Source: Paraglaciecola sp. T6c (GTDB lineage: Bacteria > Pseudomonadota > Gammaproteobacteria > Enterobacterales > Alteromonadaceae). From it: a DNA stretch of 64,000 bases. The position numbers and the translations under genes were made by a program. Under the pieces are notes generated by a model. The model worked only from the letters and a program-made list of their open reading frames with translations, ran no database searches and was not told the origin of the DNA. Shown here piece by piece: positions 25,713 to 33,549 of the stretch (positions are counted from its first letter, which is position 1; each line of letters begins with the position of its first letter). The DNA lies in the NCBI RefSeq assembly GCF_000014225.1, contig NC_008228.1, positions 4,402,001 to 4,466,000 of the forward strand. Direction: 5' to 3'.

Positions 25713-26546
25713 ATGGACTCATTCGAAAATCAGTTGCAAACTTTCTACGATAAAGCGATCACGCTTGGCACCGAGTACGGCGGCCAACTTATATTAGCCA
25801 TCGTTGTTTTAGTGGTTGGCCTGTGGGTAATAGGTAAAGTCAGTAATGCCGTTAGGCGCCACGCAGTTAAAGGGCTACCTGATGAAACTCTCGCCCAATT
25901 TTTGACTAATATATTTGAGGTCGTTCTCAAAGTACTTCTTGTCATTAGTGTGGCATCAATGGTGGGTATCGAAACCACTTCATTTGTGGCGATATTGGGT
26001 GCCGCAGGTTTGGCAGTCGGCTTCGCTCTGCAAGGCAGTTTATCTAACTTCGCAGGCGGCGTGATGATCCTCATCTTCCGTCCTTTCAAAGTAGCGGATT
26101 ATGTTGGTGCGCAGGACGTTGAAGGGGTTATTTTAGATATCGGTATTTTTGTTACCACATTTGAAACGTTTGATAAGCGCATCATCATTGTACCAAACGG
26201 GCCTTTAGCCAATGGCAATATTACTAATTACACCGCTAGCAGCATAAGAGCAGTGGAAATATCTATCGGTATCTCATATTCAGATGATATCGCCAAAGGT
26301 AAAGAAGCGATGGAACAAGCCATCATGAACGACCCCCGCGTTCTCAAAGAAGAAGGCAATGTGGTCGCTGTGGTCGACTTAGGATCGAGTTCGGTTGACT
26401 TCTTAGTGCGTGCATTCGTTAAAACGGATGACTACTGGTCACTGTTTTTTGATATACGCCCGATGCTTAAATCTGCTGTAGAAGAAGTGGGCTTAACCAT
26501 TCCATTCCCTCAGCGAGATGTGCATATCATTCAAGAAAACAGTTAA
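25713..26546 (+). CDS. mscS: Small-conductance mechanosensitive channel (MscS)
   Basis: A 277-residue inner-membrane channel that opens under hypo-osmotic stress. Three hydrophobic helices precede the pore helix GLAVGFALQGSLSNFAGGVMILIFRPFKVAD, here cited as AVGFALQGSLSNFAGG, which holds the conserved Gly/Ala packing. A beta domain (VEGVILDIGIFVTTFETFD) and C-terminal alpha/beta domain follow. Length is close to the 286 residues of E. coli MscS. SD GGGATG-like sequence precedes the ATG; the gene ends at a strong terminator. Confidence 0.94.
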   Translation: MDSFENQLQTFYDKAITLGTEYGGQLILAIVVLVVGLWVIGKVSNAVRRHAVKGLPDETLAQFLTNIFEVVLKVLLVISVASMVGIETTSFVAILGAAGLAVGFALQGSLSNFAGGVMILIFRPFKVADYVGAQDVEGVILDIGIFVTTFETFDKRIIIVPNGPLANGNITNYTASSIRAVEISIGISYSDDIAKGKEAMEQAIMNDPRVLKEEGNVVAVVDLGSSSVDFLVRAFVKTDDYWSLFFDIRPMLKSAVEEVGLTIPFPQRDVHIIQENS

Positions 26547-26598
26547 CAGGTATTATTAGCTAAAAAGTTAGACTGGATGCTGAACAAAAACAGCACGT

Positions 26599-26636
26599 AA
26601 AAAAGGGTTACACATTTGTGTAACCCTTTTTTTTTT
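26599..26636. terminator. Bidirectional terminator
   Basis: AAAAGGGTTACACA pairs with TGTGTAACCCTTTT around a 2-nt loop and is followed by a T run. It lies between the convergent mscS and alcohol dehydrogenase genes. Confidence 0.93.
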
Positions 26637-26704
26637 GCTAAATAAAAAGGCCGCTAACGCCCTAGAAAGAAGGCGTAGCGACAACACACAAAACTATTTT
26701 GAAG

Positions 26705-26752
26705 GTAACATTGAAAGCAACATTGAAAATAACATTGAAAGTAATGTTGCTA
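26705..26752. repeat. 12-bp tandem repeat, 3 clear copies plus a decayed one
   Basis: GTAACATTGAAA, GCAACATTGAAA and ATAACATTGAAA stand head to tail, followed by a partial copy GTAATGTTGCTA. The array sits 10-55 bases beyond the alcohol dehydrogenase stop and after the terminator. A short plus-strand frame through it would encode NIES/NIEN repeats, but has no ribosome binding site that I trust. Confidence 0.7.
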
Positions 26753-26760
26753 ACCGCAAA

Positions 26761-27906
26761 TTAGGCAACCGCTTGTTCCAGTATTGCGCGACTTTCAGTC
26801 AGCGTAATTGCTTGGTTTTCGCCTAACGCTTTCATACCGTGAGCTTCAAGTTGTGACACAACAGCATCTACTGCCTGTGCTTTGTCACCATTATGCTCGG
26901 TCAGTTGAGTAGCCACGTCCAAGTTATGATAGAAGGCTTCGATAGCTGAAATGGTGCGTTCTGCTAGATCATCTGATTCAGTCAGACCAAACACATTTCT
27001 ACCCATTTGCTCTAATTTCGCTTTTTTCGCACCCAATTGGTTACGCAATAATGATGGCTGAACAATGGCCAATGAACGAGCGTGATCTACGCCGTACAAA
27101 GCGGTCAACTCATGACCAATCATGTGTGTAGCCCAATCTTGAGCGACACCAGAGCCAATTAAACCGTTCAATGCTTGATTAGCTGACCACATTAAATTGG
27201 CACGCCATGCATCGTCCTGTTTATCAAAATTATCGCCCAGAGTTTTCAAGGCTTTAAGCAATGCTTCAGCGTAGCCATCTTGTACCAGCGCTCCCGCATT
27301 GAAGGTCAGATATTGCTCACAAGTATGAACCCATGCATCGACTAAACCATTAACTAACTGGCGCTGAGGTAATGTTTTCATTACGTCTGGGTCCATTACC
27401 GCGAATTTTGGTTGAACTGCAGGTGCCATAAACGCAAGCTTCTCTTGGGTGGCAGCTTTACTGACAACCGAGCCTGAATTTGACTCAGACCCAGTAGCAG
27501 GCAAAGTCAGCACTGCACCTAAGGGTAACGCTGAGGTGACTTTATGCTTTCCTTGAAGAATATCCCAACCTTCGCCGTCATAAATTGCAGCCGCTGCGAT
27601 ATATTTAACTCCATCAATAACAGAGCCACCACCAACGCCGAGTACGAAATCAACGTTCTGTTCTTTAGCGATTGCAACGGCTTTATCAAGCACTTCAATT
27701 GTCGGGTTAGCACCCACTCCTGAAAACTCTAGCCAATCGTGCTCCTCAAGGGCTGCAACAACCTGATCGTATACGCCATTGTTTTTAATTGAGCCGCCAC
27801 CATATACCACCAGCACTTTTTGCGCTTTTGGGATAAGTGCACCCAAAGACGCAATTTGTCCTTGACCGAATTGAATTTTTGTTGGGTTTACATAACTAAA
27901 TTTCAT
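26761..27906 (-). CDS. Iron-containing alcohol dehydrogenase (YqhD-like)
   Basis: A 381-residue group III dehydrogenase. The N-terminal part has the dinucleotide motif VLVVYGGGSIKNNGVYDQV and GVGGGSVIDGVKYIA. Metal ligands are the expected Asp and three His in NGLVDAWVHTCEQ and HMIGHELTALYGVDHARSLAIV. This pattern matches YqhD/BDH, NADPH-dependent aldehyde reductases. The ATG at 27906 has GAGGA upstream and is preferred to 27972. It is divergent from an AraC regulator gene, the same arrangement as yqhC-yqhD, so control by that regulator in response to aldehydes is inferred. Confidence 0.9.
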   Translation of the reverse strand: MKFSYVNPTKIQFGQGQIASLGALIPKAQKVLVVYGGGSIKNNGVYDQVVAALEEHDWLEFSGVGANPTIEVLDKAVAIAKEQNVDFVLGVGGGSVIDGVKYIAAAAIYDGEGWDILQGKHKVTSALPLGAVLTLPATGSESNSGSVVSKAATQEKLAFMAPAVQPKFAVMDPDVMKTLPQRQLVNGLVDAWVHTCEQYLTFNAGALVQDGYAEALLKALKTLGDNFDKQDDAWRANLMWSANQALNGLIGSGVAQDWATHMIGHELTALYGVDHARSLAIVQPSLLRNQLGAKKAKLEQMGRNVFGLTESDDLAERTISAIEAFYHNLDVATQLTEHNGDKAQAVDAVVSQLEAHGMKALGENQAITLTESRAILEQAVA

Positions 27907-27933
27907 CGTATTTTCCTCATCTTTGTGATTAAT

Positions 27934-27954
27934 TTGGCTAACGTTCTTAGCCAA
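27934..27954. promoter_or_regulatory. Inverted repeat in the dehydrogenase leader
   Basis: TTGGCTA and TAGCCAA form perfect 7-bp arms spaced by 7 nt, 28 bases before the dehydrogenase start. It may be an operator or a leader hairpin. Confidence 0.4.
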
Positions 27955-28053
27955 TATCGGTGGCTCTCTCACCAGACAGTAAATGTATAATATAGACAGA
28001 ACATCCAGTATAAAAGAGCAAATAACGCCAAAAGCTTGCCTAAAACTATCAAG

Positions 28054-28082
28054 TGGTATAATTTAAACTCTTAACGAGTTTA
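28054..28082 (+). promoter_or_regulatory. Extended -10 promoter with overlapping inverted repeat, AraC gene
   Basis: TGGTATAAT at 28054-28062 is a perfect extended -10 element. Directly after it TAAACTC and GAGTTTA (28064-28070 and 28076-28082) form an inverted repeat over the likely start of transcription, a good place for repression. Confidence 0.5.
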
Positions 28083-28093
28083 GAGAGAAAAAT

Positions 28094-28984
28094 ATGGGCA
28101 TTTTGGTCGATGCGATCCACGTTTTCGCGGAAAAAGCCGGATTACTCAACCTTGAGGGGCACGTTGAAACAGCACTGTCTGGAGTGCGTTTCTTTCGCGC
28201 GAGTAAGGGGAGTCCGAGGCAACCACTGGTTTATCAGTCTGGCATTATCATAGTGGTGCAAGGTAGAAAGGTGATCCATTTTCCAGATCACCACATTCAA
28301 TATGGTGCGGGCGACTACCTAGTACTCGGGGTGCCAATGCCATTGGAATGTGAAGCCTTTGTGGACAATGGTCTGCCTATCATGGGGTTGTCTATAGATG
28401 TTAAGCCCGCGTTATTACATCAACTAGTTAATCATATGCAGCAGCACCAACGATATACCCAAAGCGAGCCATGTAGCCAAATAAGTTGCGCCCAAGCGGC
28501 TAAAGTAGACGCGCCCTTGGAGCACACAATTCAGCGCTTACTAGCGGTACTGGCAAATCCTGTTGAAACTGATATTTTTGGGGCAGATGTGGTCAAGGAA
28601 TTGGTATACAGAGTGTTATGTGGTCCACAAGGAAAGACCCTATTTGGTCTCGCTCAGCACGATGGCCACTACGCAAGAGTCGCAAGGGCGCTAGCGTCTT
28701 TACACGCTAATTACGCCAGTCCTATAACGGTAGAAACCCTAGCTGATGACGTCAACATGAGTGTATCGGCCTTTCACCGAGCGTTTAAGCAAGTGACGTT
28801 TGAGTCACCTTTGCAATATTTAAAGAAAGTGCGTTTAGTCAAAGCAAAAGATTTGATCACAGCCAATGGCAGTCGCGCTAACGAAGCGGCATTTCAAGTC
28901 GGTTACACCAGCGCATCTCAGTTTAGCCGCGAATTCAAACGCCATTTTAATCAGTCACCAAGTGAAGTATCAATGAGTGCCTAA
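28094..28984 (+). CDS. AraC-family transcriptional regulator
   Basis: A 296-residue regulator with an N-terminal AraC_N cupin-like domain (YQSGIIIVVQGRKVIHF, YGAGDYLVLGVPMPLECEA) and two C-terminal helix-turn-helix motifs (VETLADDVNMSVSAFHRAFK and AFQVGYTSASQFSREFKRHF). The AraC_N plus HTH layout is that of YqhC-like regulators. It is divergent from the Fe-alcohol dehydrogenase. Its 3' end overlaps by 15 bases the end of the convergent glycosyltransferase gene. Confidence 0.92.
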   Translation: MGILVDAIHVFAEKAGLLNLEGHVETALSGVRFFRASKGSPRQPLVYQSGIIIVVQGRKVIHFPDHHIQYGAGDYLVLGVPMPLECEAFVDNGLPIMGLSIDVKPALLHQLVNHMQQHQRYTQSEPCSQISCAQAAKVDAPLEHTIQRLLAVLANPVETDIFGADVVKELVYRVLCGPQGKTLFGLAQHDGHYARVARALASLHANYASPITVETLADDVNMSVSAFHRAFKQVTFESPLQYLKKVRLVKAKDLITANGSRANEAAFQVGYTSASQFSREFKRHFNQSPSEVSMSA

Positions 28985-30727
28985 TGCAGCTGTATGGTAA
29001 ACATTGACCCTAATGCTCGGCTCTGGGCACGATGCTTGCCTAGCAGAACTATCAAGTAACAGCCAATTTACTCGGTGAGCCAAGCCTACAGGGTGCCCCT
29101 GCGTCATATCAAAACAATCAGTGGGTGTCTGTGCATCAAGCAAAATGAGTCCATTTGGGTGAGATTTTTGCCAGCGCCACGCTGCCTGTACTTGAAGTTC
29201 AGTTGGCATGTGATAGCCAAAATGAGTCACATTATAGGGTGAAAAAAGAATAAATTGCTCGGAGAAATTCACTAGCGCCAGAGGTCTACTTTTAGGTGCC
29301 AACAACTCCATTTTCGCAAAAACATTTTTGGGCGTTTTAACGTCATTCAAGAGCGTATATCCCCATGTAGAATAACCCATCCATAGCACAGGTATAAACA
29401 GCAACCAACTGCACGATAGACTCACCCGATACTTCCTTACCATCAACAGAAAAGCGCATATCAGTACGCCTACTATGCCCATGGTGAGCAAAAAACCCCA
29501 AGGCTCAATTGAGTGTTTAATGCTGAGTTTGCTGGTAAATGTTGTATCAAAAAGTCCTGCTAAACCAAAGGTTAATAGCGCCAGTGACAATAACAAAACA
29601 ACCGAATAAACAAGACCATTTACGATTTTACTGCGCATAATCTGGGGTAAGTATGGCGCAGTGATTAACGCGAGCATAGGCAAGGCAGGCAAGATGTACA
29701 CGCCACGTTTGCCTGGACTTATACTGAAAAAAATCAATAACAACACGACCCAACCCAGTATCAAAGTAATCCGCCAGTCCCCCTCTTTTATCGCCCTCAC
29801 CCAAGGCGTGATAAGCCATGGAAAAAAGAGACATAAAGGTAACCAAAAAACTGGGATAACATTGGTTAGGTAATACCAAAATGGCTTTAAATGGTGCCAA
29901 GAATCCGCGTAGCGGGTAACCGTTTGCTTGAATAGAATATTGTCTCGATAGGCATCGAAAAGCGGGTTCTGTTGAACATCTACCCAATAAAGCATGGGTA
30001 AGACCCATAGCCCGATGCACCCTAACATCACCACAGGCCCTAGCAGCCAATGCCATGTCAATCCCCTTACAGGGCTTGACCTATATGTTTGCTGACTAAA
30101 CCGAAGCGCGGTAAATGGTATCAGCATGAGCAGTGGTAGAAATCCTACCCCCTTAGTAATAATCCCCAAGCCCATAAAGCACCACGCTAGAAAATACCAA
30201 GACCAGCGACCGTTGAGCAGCAAAAAACGTAATAAACCATAACACCCCATGGTAATAAAGCAGCAAACCAAAGCATCAATTTGAGCTGTTTTCGCTTGTA
30301 GGGTGAATTGCAATGTAGCAAGCAACAACAAACCTGCATACCAACCAATTTGCTCAGACCACAGCCTGCGACCAATATCGTAGGTCAGTAAAACCGTCAC
30401 TATCCCAGCGATCGCACTGGGTAAAAGGAAAGCCAGTTTCACCGAGCCTAACAGCGCGTAAAATAGGGCGATACACCACATGAATATCGGTGGTTTGTCT
30501 GGGTAAAGCTCACCGCCACGCATGGGGAAAAACCATTGACCTGAGTCGACCATCTCTTTGGCTATTAACGCAAAGCGTGGTTCATCCGCAGGCCAGGGAT
30601 CTCGCAAACCCAAGCCGACTAGGATCAAAGAACAGGAAATGGTCAGTAACCAAATAAGATTAAAAGTACGGTCCTGACCTGAAATGAAATTCTGCCGGCT
30701 AAATAACCTAGGGAAAGCACTTATCAT
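28970..30727 (-). CDS. GT-C glycosyltransferase, ArnT/GT39-83-like
   Basis: A 585-residue integral membrane protein with about a dozen hydrophobic segments. The first periplasmic loop holds the acidic motif LRDPWPADEPRFALIAKEM, typical of ArnT/PMT enzymes that transfer a sugar from a polyprenyl-phosphate donor on the periplasmic side. GGELYPDKPPIFMW is another hallmark of the group. A C-terminal soluble part follows from about residue 470. It is the last gene of a GT2-TVP38-GT-C operon, 24 nt after the membrane protein gene. The acceptor (lipid A, glycan or protein) is not known. Confidence 0.88.
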   Translation of the reverse strand: MISAFPRLFSRQNFISGQDRTFNLIWLLTISCSLILVGLGLRDPWPADEPRFALIAKEMVDSGQWFFPMRGGELYPDKPPIFMWCIALFYALLGSVKLAFLLPSAIAGIVTVLLTYDIGRRLWSEQIGWYAGLLLLATLQFTLQAKTAQIDALVCCFITMGCYGLLRFLLLNGRWSWYFLAWCFMGLGIITKGVGFLPLLMLIPFTALRFSQQTYRSSPVRGLTWHWLLGPVVMLGCIGLWVLPMLYWVDVQQNPLFDAYRDNILFKQTVTRYADSWHHLKPFWYYLTNVIPVFWLPLCLFFPWLITPWVRAIKEGDWRITLILGWVVLLLIFFSISPGKRGVYILPALPMLALITAPYLPQIMRSKIVNGLVYSVVLLLSLALLTFGLAGLFDTTFTSKLSIKHSIEPWGFLLTMGIVGVLICAFLLMVRKYRVSLSCSWLLFIPVLWMGYSTWGYTLLNDVKTPKNVFAKMELLAPKSRPLALVNFSEQFILFSPYNVTHFGYHMPTELQVQAAWRWQKSHPNGLILLDAQTPTDCFDMTQGHPVGLAHRVNWLLLDSSARQASCPEPSIRVNVYHTAALGTH

Positions 30728-30751
30728 ACGGTTAATCTCTCAGCGAATAGC

Positions 30752-31471
30752 TTAAGCACGAACCGGCTCACTATCCGGTGAAGCCGCTTTTACTTGAATA
30801 AGTTTTGAGTGCTTGTATTGCTTATACAAACGCACACTTAACGCAGTTGATATGCAAAATAGCAGCACACTCAAGCCGATTTTCCAGATAGACAACACCA
30901 CTATGCCCTTGCCCATTAAGGCGAAAATAGCCATTTGCGGAATATAACCAATTGCCGAGCCCATTAGAAAGTGACGTGCTTTTACGTCAGTCACACCAGC
31001 GAGTATATTCGTTAATAGATTATTGCCTGCGGGTAACAGCCTAATGACGATGGTTTTGGCCATTGGTTTGTCTTTTAAGAAATCGTTTACGCGAAAAATC
31101 TGCTGTGCATAACGGCGTTTGATAAACGGCCTAAGTAAAAAGCGAGAGATAAAAAAACACAGCGTGCAGCCAATTACTGCGCCCGCAACGGATAACAGTG
31201 TGCCTTGCATGAAGCCAAAAGCGTAGCCGCCTAAAAATGCCATCACTTGACGGGGGCAACCAATCGCCATTGCACCAGCGCTGAAAATGATGAAATACCC
31301 CACACCTAATGCGCCATTGTTACGAATGGCTGAGTCAATCCATTGTCGATTAAAGCTGTCAAACAAGGGCAAGGTGCTGATTAGGCCGCCTAAAGTGGCG
31401 CAAACTAGTAGAAACAGTAATCCTTTTTGCAGTGCTTTCGAAGCAAACAGTGAGTATATTTTTTGGTACAT
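30752..31471 (-). CDS. TVP38/TMEM64 (DedA-like) membrane protein
   Basis: A 239-residue protein with about six hydrophobic segments and the SNARE-associated/VTT domain: MAFLGGYAFGFMQGTLLSVAG, and IRLLPAGNNLLTNILAGVTDVKARHFLMGSAIGYIPQM. The conserved G-x4-G and R-L-x-P features fit the family, some members of which move polyprenyl phosphates or lipids across membranes. The start is taken as ATG 31471; a TTG immediately before is also open. It lies 3 nt after the GT2 stop and 24 nt before the GT-C gene, so all three should be cotranslated. A flippase role for a polyprenyl-P-sugar is inferred. Confidence 0.87.
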   Translation of the reverse strand: MYQKIYSLFASKALQKGLLFLLVCATLGGLISTLPLFDSFNRQWIDSAIRNNGALGVGYFIIFSAGAMAIGCPRQVMAFLGGYAFGFMQGTLLSVAGAVIGCTLCFFISRFLLRPFIKRRYAQQIFRVNDFLKDKPMAKTIVIRLLPAGNNLLTNILAGVTDVKARHFLMGSAIGYIPQMAIFALMGKGIVVLSIWKIGLSVLLFCISTALSVRLYKQYKHSKLIQVKAASPDSEPVRA

Positions 31472-31474
31472 CAA

Positions 31475-32191
31475 CTAATCCAAATATTCTGGTACTTTGA
31501 CCCTACGTTGTAGCCATAGTACTCCAAAGATATCGACGATCCCCACTTGAAGACGTCCCAGCATATTGTACTTCGATTCTCCGGCTTGACGGTCTCGATG
31601 ATTTACTTCAATCACAATCACTTGGCCATGTATTCTTTTCACCAAGGCCGGAATATAGCGGTGCATATGATCAAAGTACGGTAGTTTCATGAAGGTATAT
31701 TTGGGTATGATTTTCAAACCGCAGCCGGTATCAGGCGTGCCATCCCCTAATAGGCGAGCACGCACACCATTGGCCACTTTAGATTGGAAACGTTTCCATG
31801 GGGTGTCTTTGCGTTTGCGGCGATACCCCGCGACACAATAATCGGAGCCTTGAACAACACTTCGTGCAGCGCTTAATAACGTTGGAATATCCGCTGGATC
31901 ATTCTGGCCATCTGCATCCATGGTCACGATAAGTTCACCACAGGCGGCTTTCACCCCACTCATAATGGCTGTACTTTGTCCCACACTAACTTTGTGTCTT
32001 ACCGGTTGAATGCAGTCAAAACCCGCATCAATGATTCTATACAATTCATTTATCGTGCGATCATCACTTCCATCATCTACATAGACAATTTCGAATTCAG
32101 CCACACCGCCAAGTACATCGATAATTTCATGGATAAGTGGCGCAACATTTTGCGCCTCATTTTTTGCAGGAATAACAACAGACAATTCCAT
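31475..32191 (-). CDS. GT2 glycosyltransferase, DPM1/GtrB-like
   Basis: A 238-residue soluble GT2 enzyme that would make polyprenyl-phosphate-sugar from a nucleotide sugar. The A-fold begins MELSVVIPAKNEAQNVAPLI, with VYVDDGSDD and the metal-binding DADGQNDP at about residue 96. The C-terminal part has GCGLKIIPK and IHGQVIVIEVNHRDRQAGESKYN, characteristic of dolichol-phosphate-mannose synthases. It lacks the C-terminal membrane helices of GtrB. It is the first gene of the operon. Confidence 0.9.
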   Translation of the reverse strand: MELSVVIPAKNEAQNVAPLIHEIIDVLGGVAEFEIVYVDDGSDDRTINELYRIIDAGFDCIQPVRHKVSVGQSTAIMSGVKAACGELIVTMDADGQNDPADIPTLLSAARSVVQGSDYCVAGYRRKRKDTPWKRFQSKVANGVRARLLGDGTPDTGCGLKIIPKYTFMKLPYFDHMHRYIPALVKRIHGQVIVIEVNHRDRQAGESKYNMLGRLQVGIVDIFGVLWLQRRVKVPEYLD

Positions 32192-32360
32192 TTTACACTA
32201 CCAAATATAAGCCGCCAAAGTAGAGTTCACGTCAGATGAAACGCTATCTCATCGATGGCAGTTCGGGCATGCCCAAATTAATCAATAACTAAGTGTATTG
32301 TTTAATTCTTAAGGAATTATTAACGCCATGAAATGCTTATGTGTAACGCCACCGAAAATA

Positions 32361-33308
32361 TTACGCCGCCACTTTTAAATAACGTTGAATTGTTTCACTG
32401 CCATTGTTGGCATGAATAGGTTTGAAAATAAAACCTGAAATACCATGGGCCTGGCAAGATTTCACTAATAATTGATCGGTAACAGAGGAAAGCATCACGA
32501 TTGGCACATCAGAACCCAAGCGGCGGATTTCGGCTAAGGCTTGATCTCCATTGAGCTCATTCATCACCACATCCATGAAAATGAAATCAGGCGGGTTACT
32601 TTTTACCATTTCAACCGCGCCCTTACCATCATCTGCCTCAACGACATTGGTGTAGCCCAATTTATGTAAGAAGCGTGAAAGCGCTTTGCGGATCATGGCG
32701 CTGTCGTCCACCAGTAAGATACGACTGTCTTTGGCTAAGTCAACATCATGGGGGTTTTCGATCCCCACACTTTCTTCACGTTTAATACCGCCTTCGCGAT
32801 AATCGACACTTCGTACCAATAAATTAAAATAATATCGCCCCACTCCCTCAATGGAAATAGGTACGGTGACCACTTGTTGAACACCTTTGAGGTACTTGTC
32901 CATCTGACTTAAGTCTTCAACAAAATAAGGGCTGGAAAATCCATACTCTAAGCTATAACGACTATGTAAATCGGTAGAACGGCCGACTATGGTATTCCCC
33001 CATTCAGCCAAAGCGTTACGAAGATCGTCAGTCATTTCTTGGTGGTCATATTTCTCGTCGAACATACTCTGGCAAACGGAGTTTCCGATAGAGATAGCCG
33101 TTTCTGGATAATGATGCATCATGATTACCCCGTCTAAGTTCCCCGTTACCTCAGAGCAAACGGCGTAGCCTTTGAAACGAAAATCTTCCACGCTATCCAT
33201 GAAAGCTTCGCCAGCAGTCCCCGTCAGGTTGGTCATAGCCTTCAGGCTAGCGAGAGATTCATTAATGAAGGGATAAAGGATTACCTTATAAATAGTGTCG
33301 ACTGACAT
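32361..33308 (-). CDS. CheX phosphatase-like domain fused to a receiver
   Basis: A 315-residue protein with an N-terminal CheX/CheC-type domain (about 1-170) and a C-terminal receiver (about 195-315). The CheX phosphatase motif ExxN is visible at E102-N105 in LAEWGNTIVGR. The receiver has D201/D202, phospho-acceptor D246 (FIFMDVVMNELNG), a Thr/Ser region VMLSS and the Lys in FIFKPI. A receiver joined to its own type of phosphatase should have short-lived phosphorylation. No che genes or kinase are adjacent, so its partner is unknown. Confidence 0.85.
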   Translation of the reverse strand: MSVDTIYKVILYPFINESLASLKAMTNLTGTAGEAFMDSVEDFRFKGYAVCSEVTGNLDGVIMMHHYPETAISIGNSVCQSMFDEKYDHQEMTDDLRNALAEWGNTIVGRSTDLHSRYSLEYGFSSPYFVEDLSQMDKYLKGVQQVVTVPISIEGVGRYYFNLLVRSVDYREGGIKREESVGIENPHDVDLAKDSRILLVDDSAMIRKALSRFLHKLGYTNVVEADDGKGAVEMVKSNPPDFIFMDVVMNELNGDQALAEIRRLGSDVPIVMLSSVTDQLLVKSCQAHGISGFIFKPIHANNGSETIQRYLKVAA

Positions 33309-33549
33309 AGTACATCTCTTATTATTGTTATTTTTGATTGAGTGAACAGCAAACTACTAAAGCTGGGGGGAATTTGCAAGAATGTTAAATGCTTGAAAGA
33401 TCATTGTTAAGCCAAGTACATGAGATACGTACGAGACAAAGCCGGATGAGGACCGTCTATCACACTAAATGTGTACAGTGCAGGGAGGATAAAGCGGCGC
33501 GCATCGACTAATACACGCCATATTAAGGTTTTGAGGGTTATAGTTTAGT

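Noticed and set aside
26635-26826. A small plus-strand frame encoding NIES/NIEN repeats
   Set aside because: It begins inside a terminator T run, lacks an SD and overlaps the end of the dehydrogenase gene; it is kept only as a DNA repeat.
29628-30056. A 142-codon open frame on the minus strand
   Set aside because: It is inside the GT-C glycosyltransferase gene in another frame; the protein is Cys/Arg-rich and non-family-like.
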